Source: Alphaproteobacteria bacterium
GTDB lineage: Bacteria > Pseudomonadota > Alphaproteobacteria > Acetobacterales > Acetobacteraceae
Length of the DNA stretch: 64,000 nt
Assembly (NCBI GenBank): GCA_020850755.1
Contig: JADZEB010000016.1
Coordinates: 186,001 to 250,000 of the forward strand
Direction: 5' to 3'
The stretch's first letter is position 1, and each line of letters opens with the position of its first letter. The notes beneath the pieces were generated by a model. The model saw nothing but the letters and a program-made list of their open reading frames with translations. It did no database searches and was not told the origin of the DNA. Shown here piece after piece: positions 42,630 through 52,059 of the stretch. Both the position numbers and the translations under genes were made by a program.

Positions 42630-44909
42630 CTAGACTTCCTTGCCAGGTCGCCCCAATGCTTCGAGCAGTCGCGGCGGGGACATGGGCAAGGCGCTCATCC
42701 GCTTGCCCGTCGCGGCGGTGATGGCGTTCGCCACCGCCGCCATGGTCGGCACGATGTTGACCTCGCCCACACCCTTCACGCCGAAGGGATGGTCGTTGTT
42801 CGGCACCTCGACGACAACGGTCTCGATCATCGGCAGGTCGGAGGCAACCGGCATGCGATAGTCGAGGAAGCCGGCATTCGCGAGCCGGCCCTTCTCGTCG
42901 TAGATGTATTCCTCGTTCAGCGCCCAGCCGATGCCCTGCACCGCACCGCCCTGCATCTGCCCCTCGACATAGGAGCGATGGATGGCGCGACCCGCATCCT
43001 GGGCCACGACGAAGCGCAGCACCGTGGCGCGGCCGGTCTCGGGATCGACCTCGATATCGCAAAGCTGGGTCGAGAAGCCGGGCGCCTGCTTGGCGGCGTT
43101 CACGGCATGGGCGGCACCGATCGGCCCACCGGTGGCGGAGGCCTGCGCGGCAAGCTGCTTCAACGTCAACGCCTCGAACTTGCCGACATTCGAGCTCGAG
43201 GGCTTGGCGCAGCCATCGACCCAGTCCACCGCCTCGATATCGACGCCCCAGATCTTGGCCGCGCGCGCGCGGAGATCCTCGATCACCTTGTTGGTGGCAC
43301 CGACGACGGCAAGGCCGGTGGCGAAGGTGACGCGCGAGCCGGCAGTAAGGTGCGTGTAGGCCACCGTCGTCGTGTCGCTGACGCCGGCGCGGACCTGATC
43401 GTAGGGAATGCCCAACGTCTCGGCCGCCATCATCGCCATCGAGGCGCGCGAGCCGCCGATGTCCGGGCTGCCGGTGGACACCACCACCGTGCCGTCGGCA
43501 TTGACATAGACGCTGGCGCCAGACTCGCCGCCGCCATTGAACCAGTAGCCCGAGGCGACACCCCGGCCCTGGTTAGGCCCGAGCGGTGCCGAGTAGGCCG
43601 GATGGTTCCTGATCGCCTGCAGCGTCTGGACGAAGCCCTCATGCGACATCTTGCCGCCGCCCAGCATCGGCGCGCCGATGCGCGTGGCGTTCTTCAGGCG
43701 CAGCTCGATCGGGTCCATGCCGATCTGCTTGGCCAGGATGTCGAGCGTGCTCTCCACCGCGAAGGCGGCGATGCCCGAGCCGGGCGCGCGATAGGCCGCG
43801 ACCTTGGGCCGGTTCGACACCACATCGTAGCCGATGGCGCGCTGGTTCGGGATGGCGTAGCAGGCGAAGATGCACAGGCAGCCATTCATGACCGGCGAGC
43901 CGGGTACGGCACCTGCCTGGTAGCGCAGCGCCGCATCGCCCGCGATGATGGTGCCGTCCTTCTTGATGCCGATTTTGAGCGTGATGGAGGCGCCCGAAGT
44001 GGGCCCGGAGGCCTTGAACACCTCGGCGCGCGTCATCGCCAGGCGCACCGGATGCCCCGCCTTCTTCGACAGCAGCATCGCCACCGGTTCGAGATAGACA
44101 ACGGTCTTGCCGCCGAAGCCGCCGCCGATCTCGGCCGGGTTGACCTTGAGATCGTTGAGCCGCATGCCGAGCAGCTTCGCGGTGAGGTTGCGCACCACGA
44201 AATGCCCCTGCGAGGAGCTCCAGAGCTCCCCCTGCCCGTCCGCGTCGTAGCGGGCAAGGCAGGCATGGGTTTCGATATAACCCTGGTGCACCGCCTCGGT
44301 CTTGTAGGTCTTCTCGAGCACGATGTCGGCGTCGGCGAAACCCTTCTCGACATCGCCGAGCTTGAACTCAAGCCGCTTCGAGACATTGGTGGGCCTGGTC
44401 GGCGCTGGCTCGACGCCGCGCGTGGTCATGTCCTCGAACAGGAGCGGCGCATCCGGCGCCATCGCCGCGTCCACGTCGATGACGTGCGGCAGCACCTCGT
44501 AGTCGATCTCGATCAGCCTGGCCGCCTTCTCGGCGATCTCGGGGCTGCTGGCGGCAACGGCGGCAACGGCATGGCCTTCATAGAGGGCCTTCTCGCGCGC
44601 CATGATGTTGCGGGTCATGTACCAGAAGTTCACCGCCGTGCGCTCGGGGCCGATGAACTCGTTCTTCTGCTCGGGGAAGTCGGCGCCGGTGATCACCGCC
44701 TTCACCCCCGGCAGCGCCGCGGCCTTGCTGGTGTCGATCTTGCGGATGCGCGCATGGGCATGCGGGCTGCGCAGGATCTTGCCGAACAGCGTGCCCGGCA
44801 GCGAGAAGTCGGCGCCGAACTTGGCGGTGCCGGTGACCTTGGGGATGCCGTCCGGGCGGACCGGGCGGGTGCCGATGATCTTGAAGTCCTTGCGCAATGC
44901 TTCAGCCAT
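42630..44909 (-). CDS. Molybdopterin-binding subunit of xanthine-dehydrogenase-family hydroxylase
   Basis: A 759-residue molybdenum hydroxylase large subunit (XdhB/CoxL/HcrA family). RPDGIPKVTGTAKFGADF opens the a/b hammerhead domain; the Mo-cofactor domain has GGGFGGKT, AYRAPGSG and a C-terminal GVKGVGEVN with the base-catalyst Glu. The AYRAPGSG loop excludes the form I carbon monoxide dehydrogenase motif (AYRCSFR). It would hydroxylate an N-heterocycle, aldehyde or aromatic CoA ester. It overlaps the Fe-S gene by 8 bp at the end of a three-gene operon. Confidence 0.92.
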   Translation of the reverse strand: MAEALRKDFKIIGTRPVRPDGIPKVTGTAKFGADFSLPGTLFGKILRSPHAHARIRKIDTSKAAALPGVKAVITGADFPEQKNEFIGPERTAVNFWYMTRNIMAREKALYEGHAVAAVAASSPEIAEKAARLIEIDYEVLPHVIDVDAAMAPDAPLLFEDMTTRGVEPAPTRPTNVSKRLEFKLGDVEKGFADADIVLEKTYKTEAVHQGYIETHACLARYDADGQGELWSSSQGHFVVRNLTAKLLGMRLNDLKVNPAEIGGGFGGKTVVYLEPVAMLLSKKAGHPVRLAMTRAEVFKASGPTSGASITLKIGIKKDGTIIAGDAALRYQAGAVPGSPVMNGCLCIFACYAIPNQRAIGYDVVSNRPKVAAYRAPGSGIAAFAVESTLDILAKQIGMDPIELRLKNATRIGAPMLGGGKMSHEGFVQTLQAIRNHPAYSAPLGPNQGRGVASGYWFNGGGESGASVYVNADGTVVVSTGSPDIGGSRASMAMMAAETLGIPYDQVRAGVSDTTTVAYTHLTAGSRVTFATGLAVVGATNKVIEDLRARAAKIWGVDIEAVDWVDGCAKPSSSNVGKFEALTLKQLAAQASATGGPIGAAHAVNAAKQAPGFSTQLCDIEVDPETGRATVLRFVVAQDAGRAIHRSYVEGQMQGGAVQGIGWALNEEYIYDEKGRLANAGFLDYRMPVASDLPMIETVVVEVPNNDHPFGVKGVGEVNIVPTMAAVANAITAATGKRMSALPMSPPRLLEALGRPGKEV

Positions 44910-45387
44910 GGGTCTCGCCCCTCATCTCGGCGGCCGCGTCAAGCACGGCGCGAATGATCTTGTCGTAGCCGGTGCAGCGGCAGAGGTTGCCGGCCAGCCA
45001 GTAGCGCACTTCGGTCTCGGTGGGGTTCGGGTTGCTATCGAGCAGCGCCTTCGCCGCCACCAGGAAGCCCGGCGTGCAGATGCCGCATTGCAGGGCGGCA
45101 TGCTCCAGGAACTTCTGTTGCAGCGGATGCAGCTTGTCGCCCTTTGCCATGCCCTCGATCGTCTCGATCGACTTGCCCTCGGCCTCGACCCCGAGCACCA
45201 GGCAGGAGCAGACCAGCCGGCCATCGACCAGCACGCTGCACGCCCCGCAATCGCCTGAGGCGCAGCCTTCCTTGCTGCCGGTAAGCTCCAGTTCGTCGCG
45301 CAGCACATCGAGCAGCGTCTGGCGCGTATCGCAGAGGAACTCGACCGATTCCCCGTTGATCGTCGTGGTTACGTGATGCTTGGCCAT
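44902..45387 (-). CDS. (2Fe-2S)-binding subunit of molybdenum hydroxylase
   Basis: A 161-residue CoxS/HcrC-type protein. The N-terminal plant-ferredoxin cluster is CASGDCGAC with a fourth Cys downstream; the C-terminal cluster is CGICTPG and CRCTGY. The ATG (MAKHHVTTT) shares one base with the stop of the FAD subunit, and the stop overlaps the large subunit start, so the three subunits are translationally coupled. It passes electrons between molybdenum and FAD. Confidence 0.95.
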   Translation of the reverse strand: MAKHHVTTTINGESVEFLCDTRQTLLDVLRDELELTGSKEGCASGDCGACSVLVDGRLVCSCLVLGVEAEGKSIETIEGMAKGDKLHPLQQKFLEHAALQCGICTPGFLVAAKALLDSNPNPTETEVRYWLAGNLCRCTGYDKIIRAVLDAAAEMRGETHG

Positions 45388-46256
45388 CAGTTCGTCCTCG
45401 CGCGGTCGGCTGCGATCAGGGCGGCGCGGCGGGCAAGAACGCCCGCCACCTTGGTGCGGTACGCGATCGTGCCGCGCTTGTCGTTGATCGGCCGGCACGC
45501 CGCCTGCGCCGCCGCATCCAGTTTCTGGAGTGCCGCCTCGTCCAGCCTGGAACCGACCAGAGCCTTGGCGGCGTCGGGCACCAGGAGCACGGTGGGCGCG
45601 ACAGCGCCGAGCGCCACGCGCGCGGCGGTGCACACGCCCGCGGCATCGAGTGTCAGGCACACACCCACGCCCACTACGGCGATGTCCATCTCCGTGCGCG
45701 GAATGAGGCGCAAATAGGCATCACCCGTGCCCGCGGCCTTGGCCGGCAGCACGAAATCGACGATGAACTCGCCCGGCTTGAGCGAGGTCCTGCCGGGCCC
45801 TGTGGGAATTTCCTCGACCGGCACGATGCGCGTGCCGCCGGGTCCGGCGACCGTTGCCTTGGCGCCGGCCGCGACCAGCGCGGGCACGCTGTCGGCCGCG
45901 GGCGAGGCGTTGCACAGGTTGCCGCCCAGGCTGGCGCGGCCCTGGATCTGGGTCGAGCCGATCAGGTCGAACGCCTCGACCACGCCGGGCCAGTCCTTCG
46001 AGATGTCGGCGCGATCGCTCAACTCGGCGCCGGCGACGGCTGCCCCGATGCGGTAACCCCCGCCCTCGCGCGTGACCGTGCGCAGGCCCGGTATCTTCTT
46101 GATATCGACGATCAGGGCCGGGTCGACCATGCCGGCGCGCATCTGGACCAGCAGGTCGGTCCCGCCAGCCAGGATTCGGGCCTTGCCCTCGGCCTTGGCC
46201 AGGAGTGCCACCGCCTCCTGCACCGAGGCCGGCGTTGCATACTGTAATGAAGACAT
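45387..46256 (-). CDS. FAD-binding subunit of molybdenum hydroxylase
   Basis: A 289-residue CoxM/HcrB-type flavoprotein. The FAD contacts AGGTDLLVQMR (about residues 31-41) and GRASLGGNLCNASPAAD (about 106-122) are present. It is the first gene of the FAD, Fe-S, Mo operon, the coxMSL order. Accessory genes for maturation (CoxD/E/F or XdhC) are not seen in the window. Confidence 0.93.
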   Translation of the reverse strand: MSSLQYATPASVQEAVALLAKAEGKARILAGGTDLLVQMRAGMVDPALIVDIKKIPGLRTVTREGGGYRIGAAVAGAELSDRADISKDWPGVVEAFDLIGSTQIQGRASLGGNLCNASPAADSVPALVAAGAKATVAGPGGTRIVPVEEIPTGPGRTSLKPGEFIVDFVLPAKAAGTGDAYLRLIPRTEMDIAVVGVGVCLTLDAAGVCTAARVALGAVAPTVLLVPDAAKALVGSRLDEAALQKLDAAAQAACRPINDKRGTIAYRTKVAGVLARRAALIAADRARTN

Positions 46257-46300
46257 ACGGTTGAGCCCCCACGGAGTGGTTCGGCGGCGATGTTAGTGCG

Positions 46301-46325
46301 CCCCGGCGCCGGGCGCTAGCCGGGG
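46301..46325 (-). terminator. Possible hairpin terminator after the small PH-like gene
   Basis: CCCCGGC and GCCGGGG form a 7-bp stem around 11 bases, 27 bp downstream (minus strand) of the small membrane-protein stop and upstream of the molybdenum hydroxylase operon. No T-run follows, so it is a weak call. Confidence 0.35.
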
Positions 46326-46351
46326 TGTAAAGGTCGAGGCCGGACGGCCCC

Positions 46352-46696
46352 TCACCGCCCCGCTATGCCCGGCGGCAGGCGGCGCAGCAGGTAGTCGCGC
46401 GCCTCGGCCGCGTTCCCGGCCCGCCACAGGGGCAGCGAGGCCCGCCCGGCCGGGCCACGCAGCACATACTCGTCGGAAAGCTGGGCCCCGTGCATCGAGG
46501 CCGTCACGCGCTCGATGCTGGTGAAATCGCCCCAGGCCATGCGCCTGCCCGAGCGCAGTTCCACCCCGGCATCGTCCATCCGGGCGATGAAGCGCCGCTC
46601 GGCCATGCGCCGCAACAGCGGATAGAGCCCGAGTGTGGCAAGGCTGATCATCGCGATCAGGCAACCATGGAAAGGGGGACGCAGCGTTATTTCCAT
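46352..46696 (-). CDS. Small membrane-anchored PH-like protein
   Basis: A 114-residue protein starting MEITLRPPF, with a strong AGGAGG site 5 nt upstream. One hydrophobic helix (LIAMISLATLGLYPLL, about residues 13-28) is followed by strands such as FIARMDDAGVELRSGRRMAWGDFTSIERV that resemble the short bacterial PH-like (bPH) domains. It has no enzyme motif. It lies between a hypothetical gene and the molybdenum hydroxylase operon. The role is unknown. Confidence 0.65.
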   Translation of the reverse strand: MEITLRPPFHGCLIAMISLATLGLYPLLRRMAERRFIARMDDAGVELRSGRRMAWGDFTSIERVTASMHGAQLSDEYVLRGPAGRASLPLWRAGNAAEARDYLLRRLPPGIAGR

Positions 46697-46749
46697 CGGA
46701 ACCTCCTGTTCCTGCCTGTTGGCGGGCCGCCGCGCCGGCGGGTGGCACG

Positions 46750-47628
46750 CTAGAGCGATGCCTTGCCAGCCACCGACCAAGCCTGGACCGCTGCCTGCCC
46801 CGGCGTTGTGCCATCCGGGGCGGGAAAAGCCGCGGGCTCGTTCAAGAGAACCACACTGATCAGATAGACCAGCAGCCGTCGGTCCTGCTCGTCCGAGGTC
46901 TGGATGTATTGCGCGGGGTCGCGGTTGACGCGCACCCGCCCGAGGCGCAGCCGGTCTCCTGACCACGCGACCTCGATCTCGTAGATCAGGTTCCCGGTCC
47001 AGCTCCGCCGCCACAAGAGGCGACTGCCGTCGAGATTGACGCGCCACTTCTCCTCCATCACAGCGGGTTCGAAGCCGCGCGCGATCATCCATGAATCGAA
47101 GGGCGCGAACTCGACGTTCAGGTCGAAGGCGGAGGCCTGCGCCGGCATGGGCGGGTTGGCATTGGGGTCCGCGGTGGCCATCGCGCCGGCCAGCACCCTG
47201 GCCTCGTTCCCACCAAGAACGTCTTCGAGATGCTGCTGCGGCGTGGGACCGGGCATCGGCTTGCCGTCGATCAGGAGCGACGGTCGAGCGGGCGGACGCC
47301 GGTGCATCAGCACAGGGCAGAAGGTGGCAAGCCAATCGAAGTCGATCGCGCACAGGATCGCGGTCCGCCCTTGACCGTTCTCGTCGACGAAGGTGCCGGT
47401 GATCTGCGATGGCGCGCGGGCCAGGACGCGCAGATCGACGCGGCGCCGGGCAGCGGCCACAGGACGCACCGCATGCACGAAGTCGAGCCGCAATATCCCC
47501 TTGCCGGACTTCAGCGGCATCACGGCCGTCATCCAGACCGGGCTCGCCGCCCAGCCGGGATGGCGCGGCGGCATCTCCAGCCACCCCACCCATGTCCGCG
47601 GCTTGATAACCCAGCCCGGCTCCGACAT
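46750..47628 (-). CDS. Hypothetical protein
   Basis: A 292-residue protein from MSEPGWVIKPRTWV; the frame is open far upstream but only antisense to the amidohydrolase. It is soluble-looking, with Trp-rich segments (WVGWLEMPPRHPGW, LLWRRSWTGNLIYEIEVAW) and a C-terminal hydrophobic stretch LLVYLISVVLLNEP. I do not recognise the family. The gene is followed 53 bp later by the small PH-like gene on the same strand, which may share its transcript. Confidence 0.6.
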   Translation of the reverse strand: MSEPGWVIKPRTWVGWLEMPPRHPGWAASPVWMTAVMPLKSGKGILRLDFVHAVRPVAAARRRVDLRVLARAPSQITGTFVDENGQGRTAILCAIDFDWLATFCPVLMHRRPPARPSLLIDGKPMPGPTPQQHLEDVLGGNEARVLAGAMATADPNANPPMPAQASAFDLNVEFAPFDSWMIARGFEPAVMEEKWRVNLDGSRLLWRRSWTGNLIYEIEVAWSGDRLRLGRVRVNRDPAQYIQTSDEQDRRLLVYLISVVLLNEPAAFPAPDGTTPGQAAVQAWSVAGKASL

Positions 47629-47741
47629 GGCCGATCCACTCCGGCAATCGTTCCGACCTTGTGCCACGCGGCACGCGCTTGCAATGCCACCGGCGAGTTC
47701 GGCTCCTGTCCCTCCCGCGGCGCAGCGCTCCGCCGCTGGGT

Positions 47742-49124
47742 TCAGCCCGCGAAGGCCGCGCGAGCCTCGGGCAGGGCCCAAAGCTTCTCGATCGCCGCAA
47801 CGCCGGCCGCCGTGACCGCGGCCTCGTCGGCATGCAGATACCGACCGCCTTCGACCAGGAGCCGCCCATCGACGATGACGGAATCTATGTTCGCCCGGTT
47901 CGCCAGCCAGACCAGCGCACGGCGCGGATCGTAGAGCGGCTGAAGATGCGGGTGGCTGAGATCCACGACCGTGAGATCGGCCGTGGCACCGACCCGCAGC
48001 ACGCCGAGATCGGGCCGTCGGATCGCAGCCGCAGCCTCGCGTGTCACGGCATCGATCAGTTCCGGTGCGGTGGCCACCTCGGCATCGCCGGTCTGGGTCT
48101 TGGAGATGATCGCGGCCGCATGCAGTTCGCCCAGCAGATCGAGATTGTAGCCATCGGTGGCCACCGCTGTGCGCAGCCCGTGCGCGCGGAAGCGCGCGAA
48201 GTTCGCGACAATACCGGCACGGGCGAAGACACGCGGGCAGTTGAGCACGGTAACGCCGCGGCGGGCCATGAGGCCCAGATCCTCGTCGGTGCAGGCAATG
48301 CAATGGGCCGCCAGCAGATCGGGATTCAGAACGCCCAGCCAATCGAGATACTCGGCCGGCGTACGCCCGTGCCGCTCCCGGATGGTCGCCACCTCGCCCT
48401 TGCTTTGCGCCAGGTGGATCGCATTAAGCACGCCAAGCTCGCGCGCGCGCGCAGCGATGGTCCGAAGCAGATCGGGCCCGCAGGTATCGGTGGCATGCGG
48501 GCTCAGGGCAAGGCGGATGCGGCCATGGTCGCGCCCCTGCCATGTCTCGTGGAGCTGCGCCCAGGTCGCAAGATCGGCGGCGCCGTCATCGCCGCGATAG
48601 CGGACCACGCCGTCCGCGCCCTCCTGTGCATCCGGCGTGGACATGAGGTATGGCGCACCATAGAAGCGGAGCCCCATTTCCTCGGCCGCGGCGAACATCT
48701 CCGGCATGCCGTTGCGGAACGGTTCCATCACCGTGGCGTTGCCGCCCTTGAGGAGCTGGAGCATCCCGAGCCGCGCCACCGCCATGCGTTCCTCGGGCGA
48801 GTATCGCTCCAGCCCTATGCGGGTGAGCGGCATCAAGACAGTGTAGATGATGCTGCGGTCGTTCTTCCGGCCCGCCCCGTCCTCGGTATGGGTGCGGGCG
48901 ATCATCTCGCTGAAACAGTGGTTGTGCAGGTTGATCAGGCCCGGCAGCACGAAGCGCCCGGGGCGATCGAGGACGATGTCGGCGCCCGGGCGCGTCGGCG
49001 TTATCGCAGCGATCCGCCGGCCTTCCAGCAGCACCCAGTGGTCGCGCAGGACCTCCTGCGCCCCGGATCGCTCGACCAGAAGGTGGGAGCCGAAGACAGC
49101 CAGTGTGGTTGGTTCGGGCAGCAT
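47742..49124 (-). CDS. Amidohydrolase (ATZ/TRZ, SsnA-like family)
   Basis: A 460-residue metal-dependent hydrolase. The first metal motif is LPGLINLHNHCFSE, followed by LALSPHATDTCGPD, HLAQSKGE (metal His) and ATDGYNLDLLGEL (catalytic Asp). Such enzymes deaminate or hydrolyse heterocycles, guanidines or amides in the cytoplasm. It is 42 bp downstream of the dipeptidase gene in a catabolic stretch also holding the oligopeptide-type ABC importer, so it may act on the imported compound. Confidence 0.88.
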   Translation of the reverse strand: MLPEPTTLAVFGSHLLVERSGAQEVLRDHWVLLEGRRIAAITPTRPGADIVLDRPGRFVLPGLINLHNHCFSEMIARTHTEDGAGRKNDRSIIYTVLMPLTRIGLERYSPEERMAVARLGMLQLLKGGNATVMEPFRNGMPEMFAAAEEMGLRFYGAPYLMSTPDAQEGADGVVRYRGDDGAADLATWAQLHETWQGRDHGRIRLALSPHATDTCGPDLLRTIAARARELGVLNAIHLAQSKGEVATIRERHGRTPAEYLDWLGVLNPDLLAAHCIACTDEDLGLMARRGVTVLNCPRVFARAGIVANFARFRAHGLRTAVATDGYNLDLLGELHAAAIISKTQTGDAEVATAPELIDAVTREAAAAIRRPDLGVLRVGATADLTVVDLSHPHLQPLYDPRRALVWLANRANIDSVIVDGRLLVEGGRYLHADEAAVTAAGVAAIEKLWALPEARAAFAG

Positions 49125-49166
49125 GCCTGGCCCCCATCTCCTACGCGCGGCGCTTGTCCGGCCTCG

Positions 49167-50378
49167 TCAGCCTGCGGCGGACATGCCGTCGAAATCCTCG
49201 ATCCGGCCCACCAGCGGGCGGAGGGTTCGGCGCAGCCGCGCCCCCTCGCGCTCGACCGCGCGCATCAGGCGGATGAAGTTTCCGCCCGCCAGCCCGGCGA
49301 GATTGTCCTCCGACCAGCCGCGCCGGATCAGCTCAGCGAACAGGTGGGGGAAGCGGCTGACATCGAGCAGGCCCACGGGCTTGGTGGGCACGCCGAAATA
49401 GTCCGAACCGATGCCAAGCCGCCGCGCGCCGATGCGGTTGGCGAGATACTCGATATGGTCGGCCACGCCGGCGATGGTGGCGACCGGGCGCTTGCCGTGT
49501 GACTTCTCCCACTCCGCCAGGATCTGAATCCAACTTGCCCCCGTGGGCAGGTTCTTGTTGTAGGCCTCGCGCAGCGGCTTCATCCAGGCGCGCACCTCCT
49601 CGCTGACGAAGTCGGGCACAAAGGTCGCCATCACTAGGCTCTCGGTGCCCTTGACGCGGTCGAGCACATCGTCGGGGATGTTGCGCGGATGGCTGCACAG
49701 CGTGCGCGCGTTGGAGTGCGAGAAGATGATCGGCGCGCTGGAGGTGTCGAGCACGTCGTGCATCACCTTGGCCGAGACATGGGCGCAATCGACCATCATG
49801 CCGAGCCGGTTCAGCTCGCGCACCACCGCGCGGCCGAACTTGGTCAGCCCGTTGTGGCGCGGCGCGTCGGTGGCGCTGTCGACCCAGTCGAGTGTGGTGT
49901 TGTGGCATAGCGTCAGCAGGCGCGCGCCGGCGGCGTGCCAGACGCGCAAGGGCGAGAGGCTGTTCTCGAGCCCGATGCCGCCCTCGACCGCGATGATCGA
50001 GGCGATCCTGCCCGCCTTCTTCGCACGCAGGATGTCGGCGGCGCTCCGCGCCGGCATGAACACGTCCGGATGCGCCGCCTCGAGGCGCAGGATGACGTCG
50101 ATTTGCTCCAGCGTCGCGCGCGCCGGGTTGGGCAGGGCGGGCGCGACATAGGCGGCCCAGACCTGGCCGGCGACACGGCCCTGGCGCAGGCGCGGGATGT
50201 CGGTATCGCTTTCCTTGTGCACGCGCTTGAGGTTGTAGCGCAGCACATCGCCGCGCGCCTCGGGGTGCTGGCGGATCACCCAGGGCAGGTCGTTGTGGCC
50301 ATCGACCAGCGGCACGCGTTCAAGCAGCGCAATCGCCTGTTGCAGCGGGCTGCGCCGCGCGGATTTCGTCCTGGCCAT
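49167..50378 (-). CDS. Membrane-dipeptidase-family (M19) zinc dipeptidase
   Basis: A 403-residue M19 peptidase from MARTKSARRS, with AGGAGAGG upstream. Zinc motifs are VDGHNDLPW (HxD), VEGGIGLEN (bridging Glu), LTLCHNTTLDWVD, IIFSHSNAR and GIGSDYFG. No signal peptide is visible, so it is likely cytoplasmic. It hydrolyses dipeptides, including those with a D-residue. It follows the four-gene peptide-type ABC permease/ATPase operon by about 105 bp, consistent with uptake and cleavage of peptides. Confidence 0.9.
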   Translation of the reverse strand: MARTKSARRSPLQQAIALLERVPLVDGHNDLPWVIRQHPEARGDVLRYNLKRVHKESDTDIPRLRQGRVAGQVWAAYVAPALPNPARATLEQIDVILRLEAAHPDVFMPARSAADILRAKKAGRIASIIAVEGGIGLENSLSPLRVWHAAGARLLTLCHNTTLDWVDSATDAPRHNGLTKFGRAVVRELNRLGMMVDCAHVSAKVMHDVLDTSSAPIIFSHSNARTLCSHPRNIPDDVLDRVKGTESLVMATFVPDFVSEEVRAWMKPLREAYNKNLPTGASWIQILAEWEKSHGKRPVATIAGVADHIEYLANRIGARRLGIGSDYFGVPTKPVGLLDVSRFPHLFAELIRRGWSEDNLAGLAGGNFIRLMRAVEREGARLRRTLRPLVGRIEDFDGMSAAG

Positions 50379-50482
50379 GTCGGTCCTCTCCTTCCTGCGC
50401 GCCGCGGGGGCGCGGCGGAACTCTGGCATGCGCCCCCTCGCCCAACAAGGCGCCGGGCATGGCGGGCCATGCAACGCGCGCC

Positions 50483-51223
50483 CTAGCCGCTGCCCTCGAT
50501 CTCACGCGAGAGCGCGATCAGCTCCTGCGCATGCGGGTGCGTGGCCCGGCCCGCGCGCAGCGCCGCCTCGTCCAGCGTCTCGACGATCTCGCCATGCTGC
50601 ATCACCGCAAGCCGGGCGCAGAGATGCGCCACCACGGCAAGATTGTGGCTGACCAGGATGCAGGTCAGGCGGTGCGCGGCGCGCAGTTCGGCGAGCAGGT
50701 TCAGCACCTCGGCCTGCACCGTGGCGTCGAGCGCGCTGGTGGGCTCGTCGAGCAGGAGGACGGACGGGCCGGCGATCAGCGCGCGCGCGATGGCGACACG
50801 CTGGCGCTGGCCACCGGAAAGCTGGTGGGGGAAGCGGAAGCGCACCGCGGCCGGCAGCGCCACCTCGTCGAGCGCGCGGGCGATGCGCGCATCCGCCTCG
50901 GCCATGCCGTGCACGATCAGCGGTTCGGCCAGGATGCGATCGACGGTCTGGCGCGGATTGAGCGAGCCATAGGGGTCCTGGAACACCATCTGCACGGCGC
51001 GGCGGAAATGGGCGTCGCGCCTGCGACCGAGCGTCCGGCCGGACACCGCCATGCTGCCGGTCCAGTCCTCGGCGAGGCCCGCGAGCGCGCGCAACACAGT
51101 GGACTTGCCCGACCCCGATTCGCCCACCAGACCGTAGCTCTCGCCCTCGGCTACCGTGAAGGAAACGCCGCGCACCGCATGGACGCGGCCGAAGCGCACA
51201 TGCAGGTCGCGCACCGCGATCAC
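50483..51223 (-). CDS. ABC transporter ATPase (OppF/DppF-like)
   Basis: A 246-residue ATPase with Walker A GESGSGKST (about residues 35-43), LSGGQRQRVAIARAL signature and LLLDEPTSALD Walker B of the oligopeptide/nickel class. It is somewhat shorter than usual OppF (about 320), lacking the C-terminal oligopeptide extension. The ATG overlaps the stop of the OppD-like gene (ATGA). Confidence 0.92.
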   Translation of the reverse strand: MIAVRDLHVRFGRVHAVRGVSFTVAEGESYGLVGESGSGKSTVLRALAGLAEDWTGSMAVSGRTLGRRRDAHFRRAVQMVFQDPYGSLNPRQTVDRILAEPLIVHGMAEADARIARALDEVALPAAVRFRFPHQLSGGQRQRVAIARALIAGPSVLLLDEPTSALDATVQAEVLNLLAELRAAHRLTCILVSHNLAVVAHLCARLAVMQHGEIVETLDEAALRAGRATHPHAQELIALSREIEGSG

Positions 51224-52059
51224 GGCCCCTCCAGCCAGGCGGGATCGCGTGCAAGCACCGGCAGGCGTGGCTGGGCGCGATCGAGTCTCGGCAGGCAGCT
51301 GAGCAGGCCGCGCGTATAGGGGTGGCGCGCCGCGCGCAACTCGGAAGCAGCCAACTCCTCCATCACCCGTCCGGCATACATCACCGCGATGCGGTCGCAG
51401 AAACGCGAGACGAGCGGCAGGTCGTGGCTAATCAGCACGAGGCCCATGCCGCGCTCGGACACCAGCCGGTCGATCAGGCGCAGGATTTCGGCCTGCACCG
51501 TGGCATCGAGCGCGCTGGTGGGCTCGTCCGCGATCAGGAGGTCGGGGCCGGGGGCCAGCATCATGGCGATCATCACGCGCTGGCCCATGCCGCCGGAAAG
51601 CTCGTGCGGGTAGGCGGCGAAGACGCGGCCCGGGTCGCGGATCAGCACCTGGTGGAGGAGATCGAGCGCCGCCTCGCGCGCCTCGCGCCGGCCGCCGCCG
51701 CGATGGGCGCGCCAAGCCTCAGCGATCTGCTCGCCGGCCGGCATCACCGGGTTGAGCGAGAATTTCGGGTCCTGCACGATCAGCCCGATGCGTGCCCCGC
51801 GCAGGCGCTGCATCGCGCGCGGCGTGGCGGCGAAGATGTCGATGCCGTCGAAGCGGAGTGCATCGGCGCGCACCCTGGCGGCCGGTGGCAACAGGCGCAT
51901 CAGCGCCCGGCCCGTGACCGACTTGCCCGAACCGCTCTCTCCCACCAGGCCGAGCTTCTCGCGCCCGATCGCCAGCGACACGCCGCGCACCGCCGGCAGC
52001 CACCCGGTCCTGGTCGGGAAATCGACGCGAAGGTTGCGGATCTCGGCCAGCGCGCTCAT
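51220..52059 (-). CDS. ABC transporter ATPase (OppD/DppD-like)
   Basis: A 279-residue ATPase from MSALAEIRNLRV; the longer open frame upstream overlaps the permease and is a shadow. Walker A GESGSGKSV, signature LSGGMGQRVMIAM and Walker B LLIADEPTSALD are present; the C-terminal end LPRLDRAQPRLPVL is short of the Fe-S-cluster extension of some OppD. ATGA overlaps on both sides show it is inside a four-gene operon. Confidence 0.92.
   Translation of the reverse strand: MSALAEIRNLRVDFPTRTGWLPAVRGVSLAIGREKLGLVGESGSGKSVTGRALMRLLPPAARVRADALRFDGIDIFAATPRAMQRLRGARIGLIVQDPKFSLNPVMPAGEQIAEAWRAHRGGGRREAREAALDLLHQVLIRDPGRVFAAYPHELSGGMGQRVMIAMMLAPGPDLLIADEPTSALDATVQAEILRLIDRLVSERGMGLVLISHDLPLVSRFCDRIAVMYAGRVMEELAASELRAARHPYTRGLLSCLPRLDRAQPRLPVLARDPAWLEGP

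Noticed and set aside
42534-44957. 807-codon plus-strand frame opposite the molybdopterin subunit
   Set aside because: It mirrors a fully typical 759-residue molybdenum hydroxylase gene and has shadow-like composition.
42630-46256. Form I carbon monoxide dehydrogenase
   Set aside because: The active-site loop reads AYRAPGSG and lacks the AYRCSFR signature, so CO oxidation is not supported.
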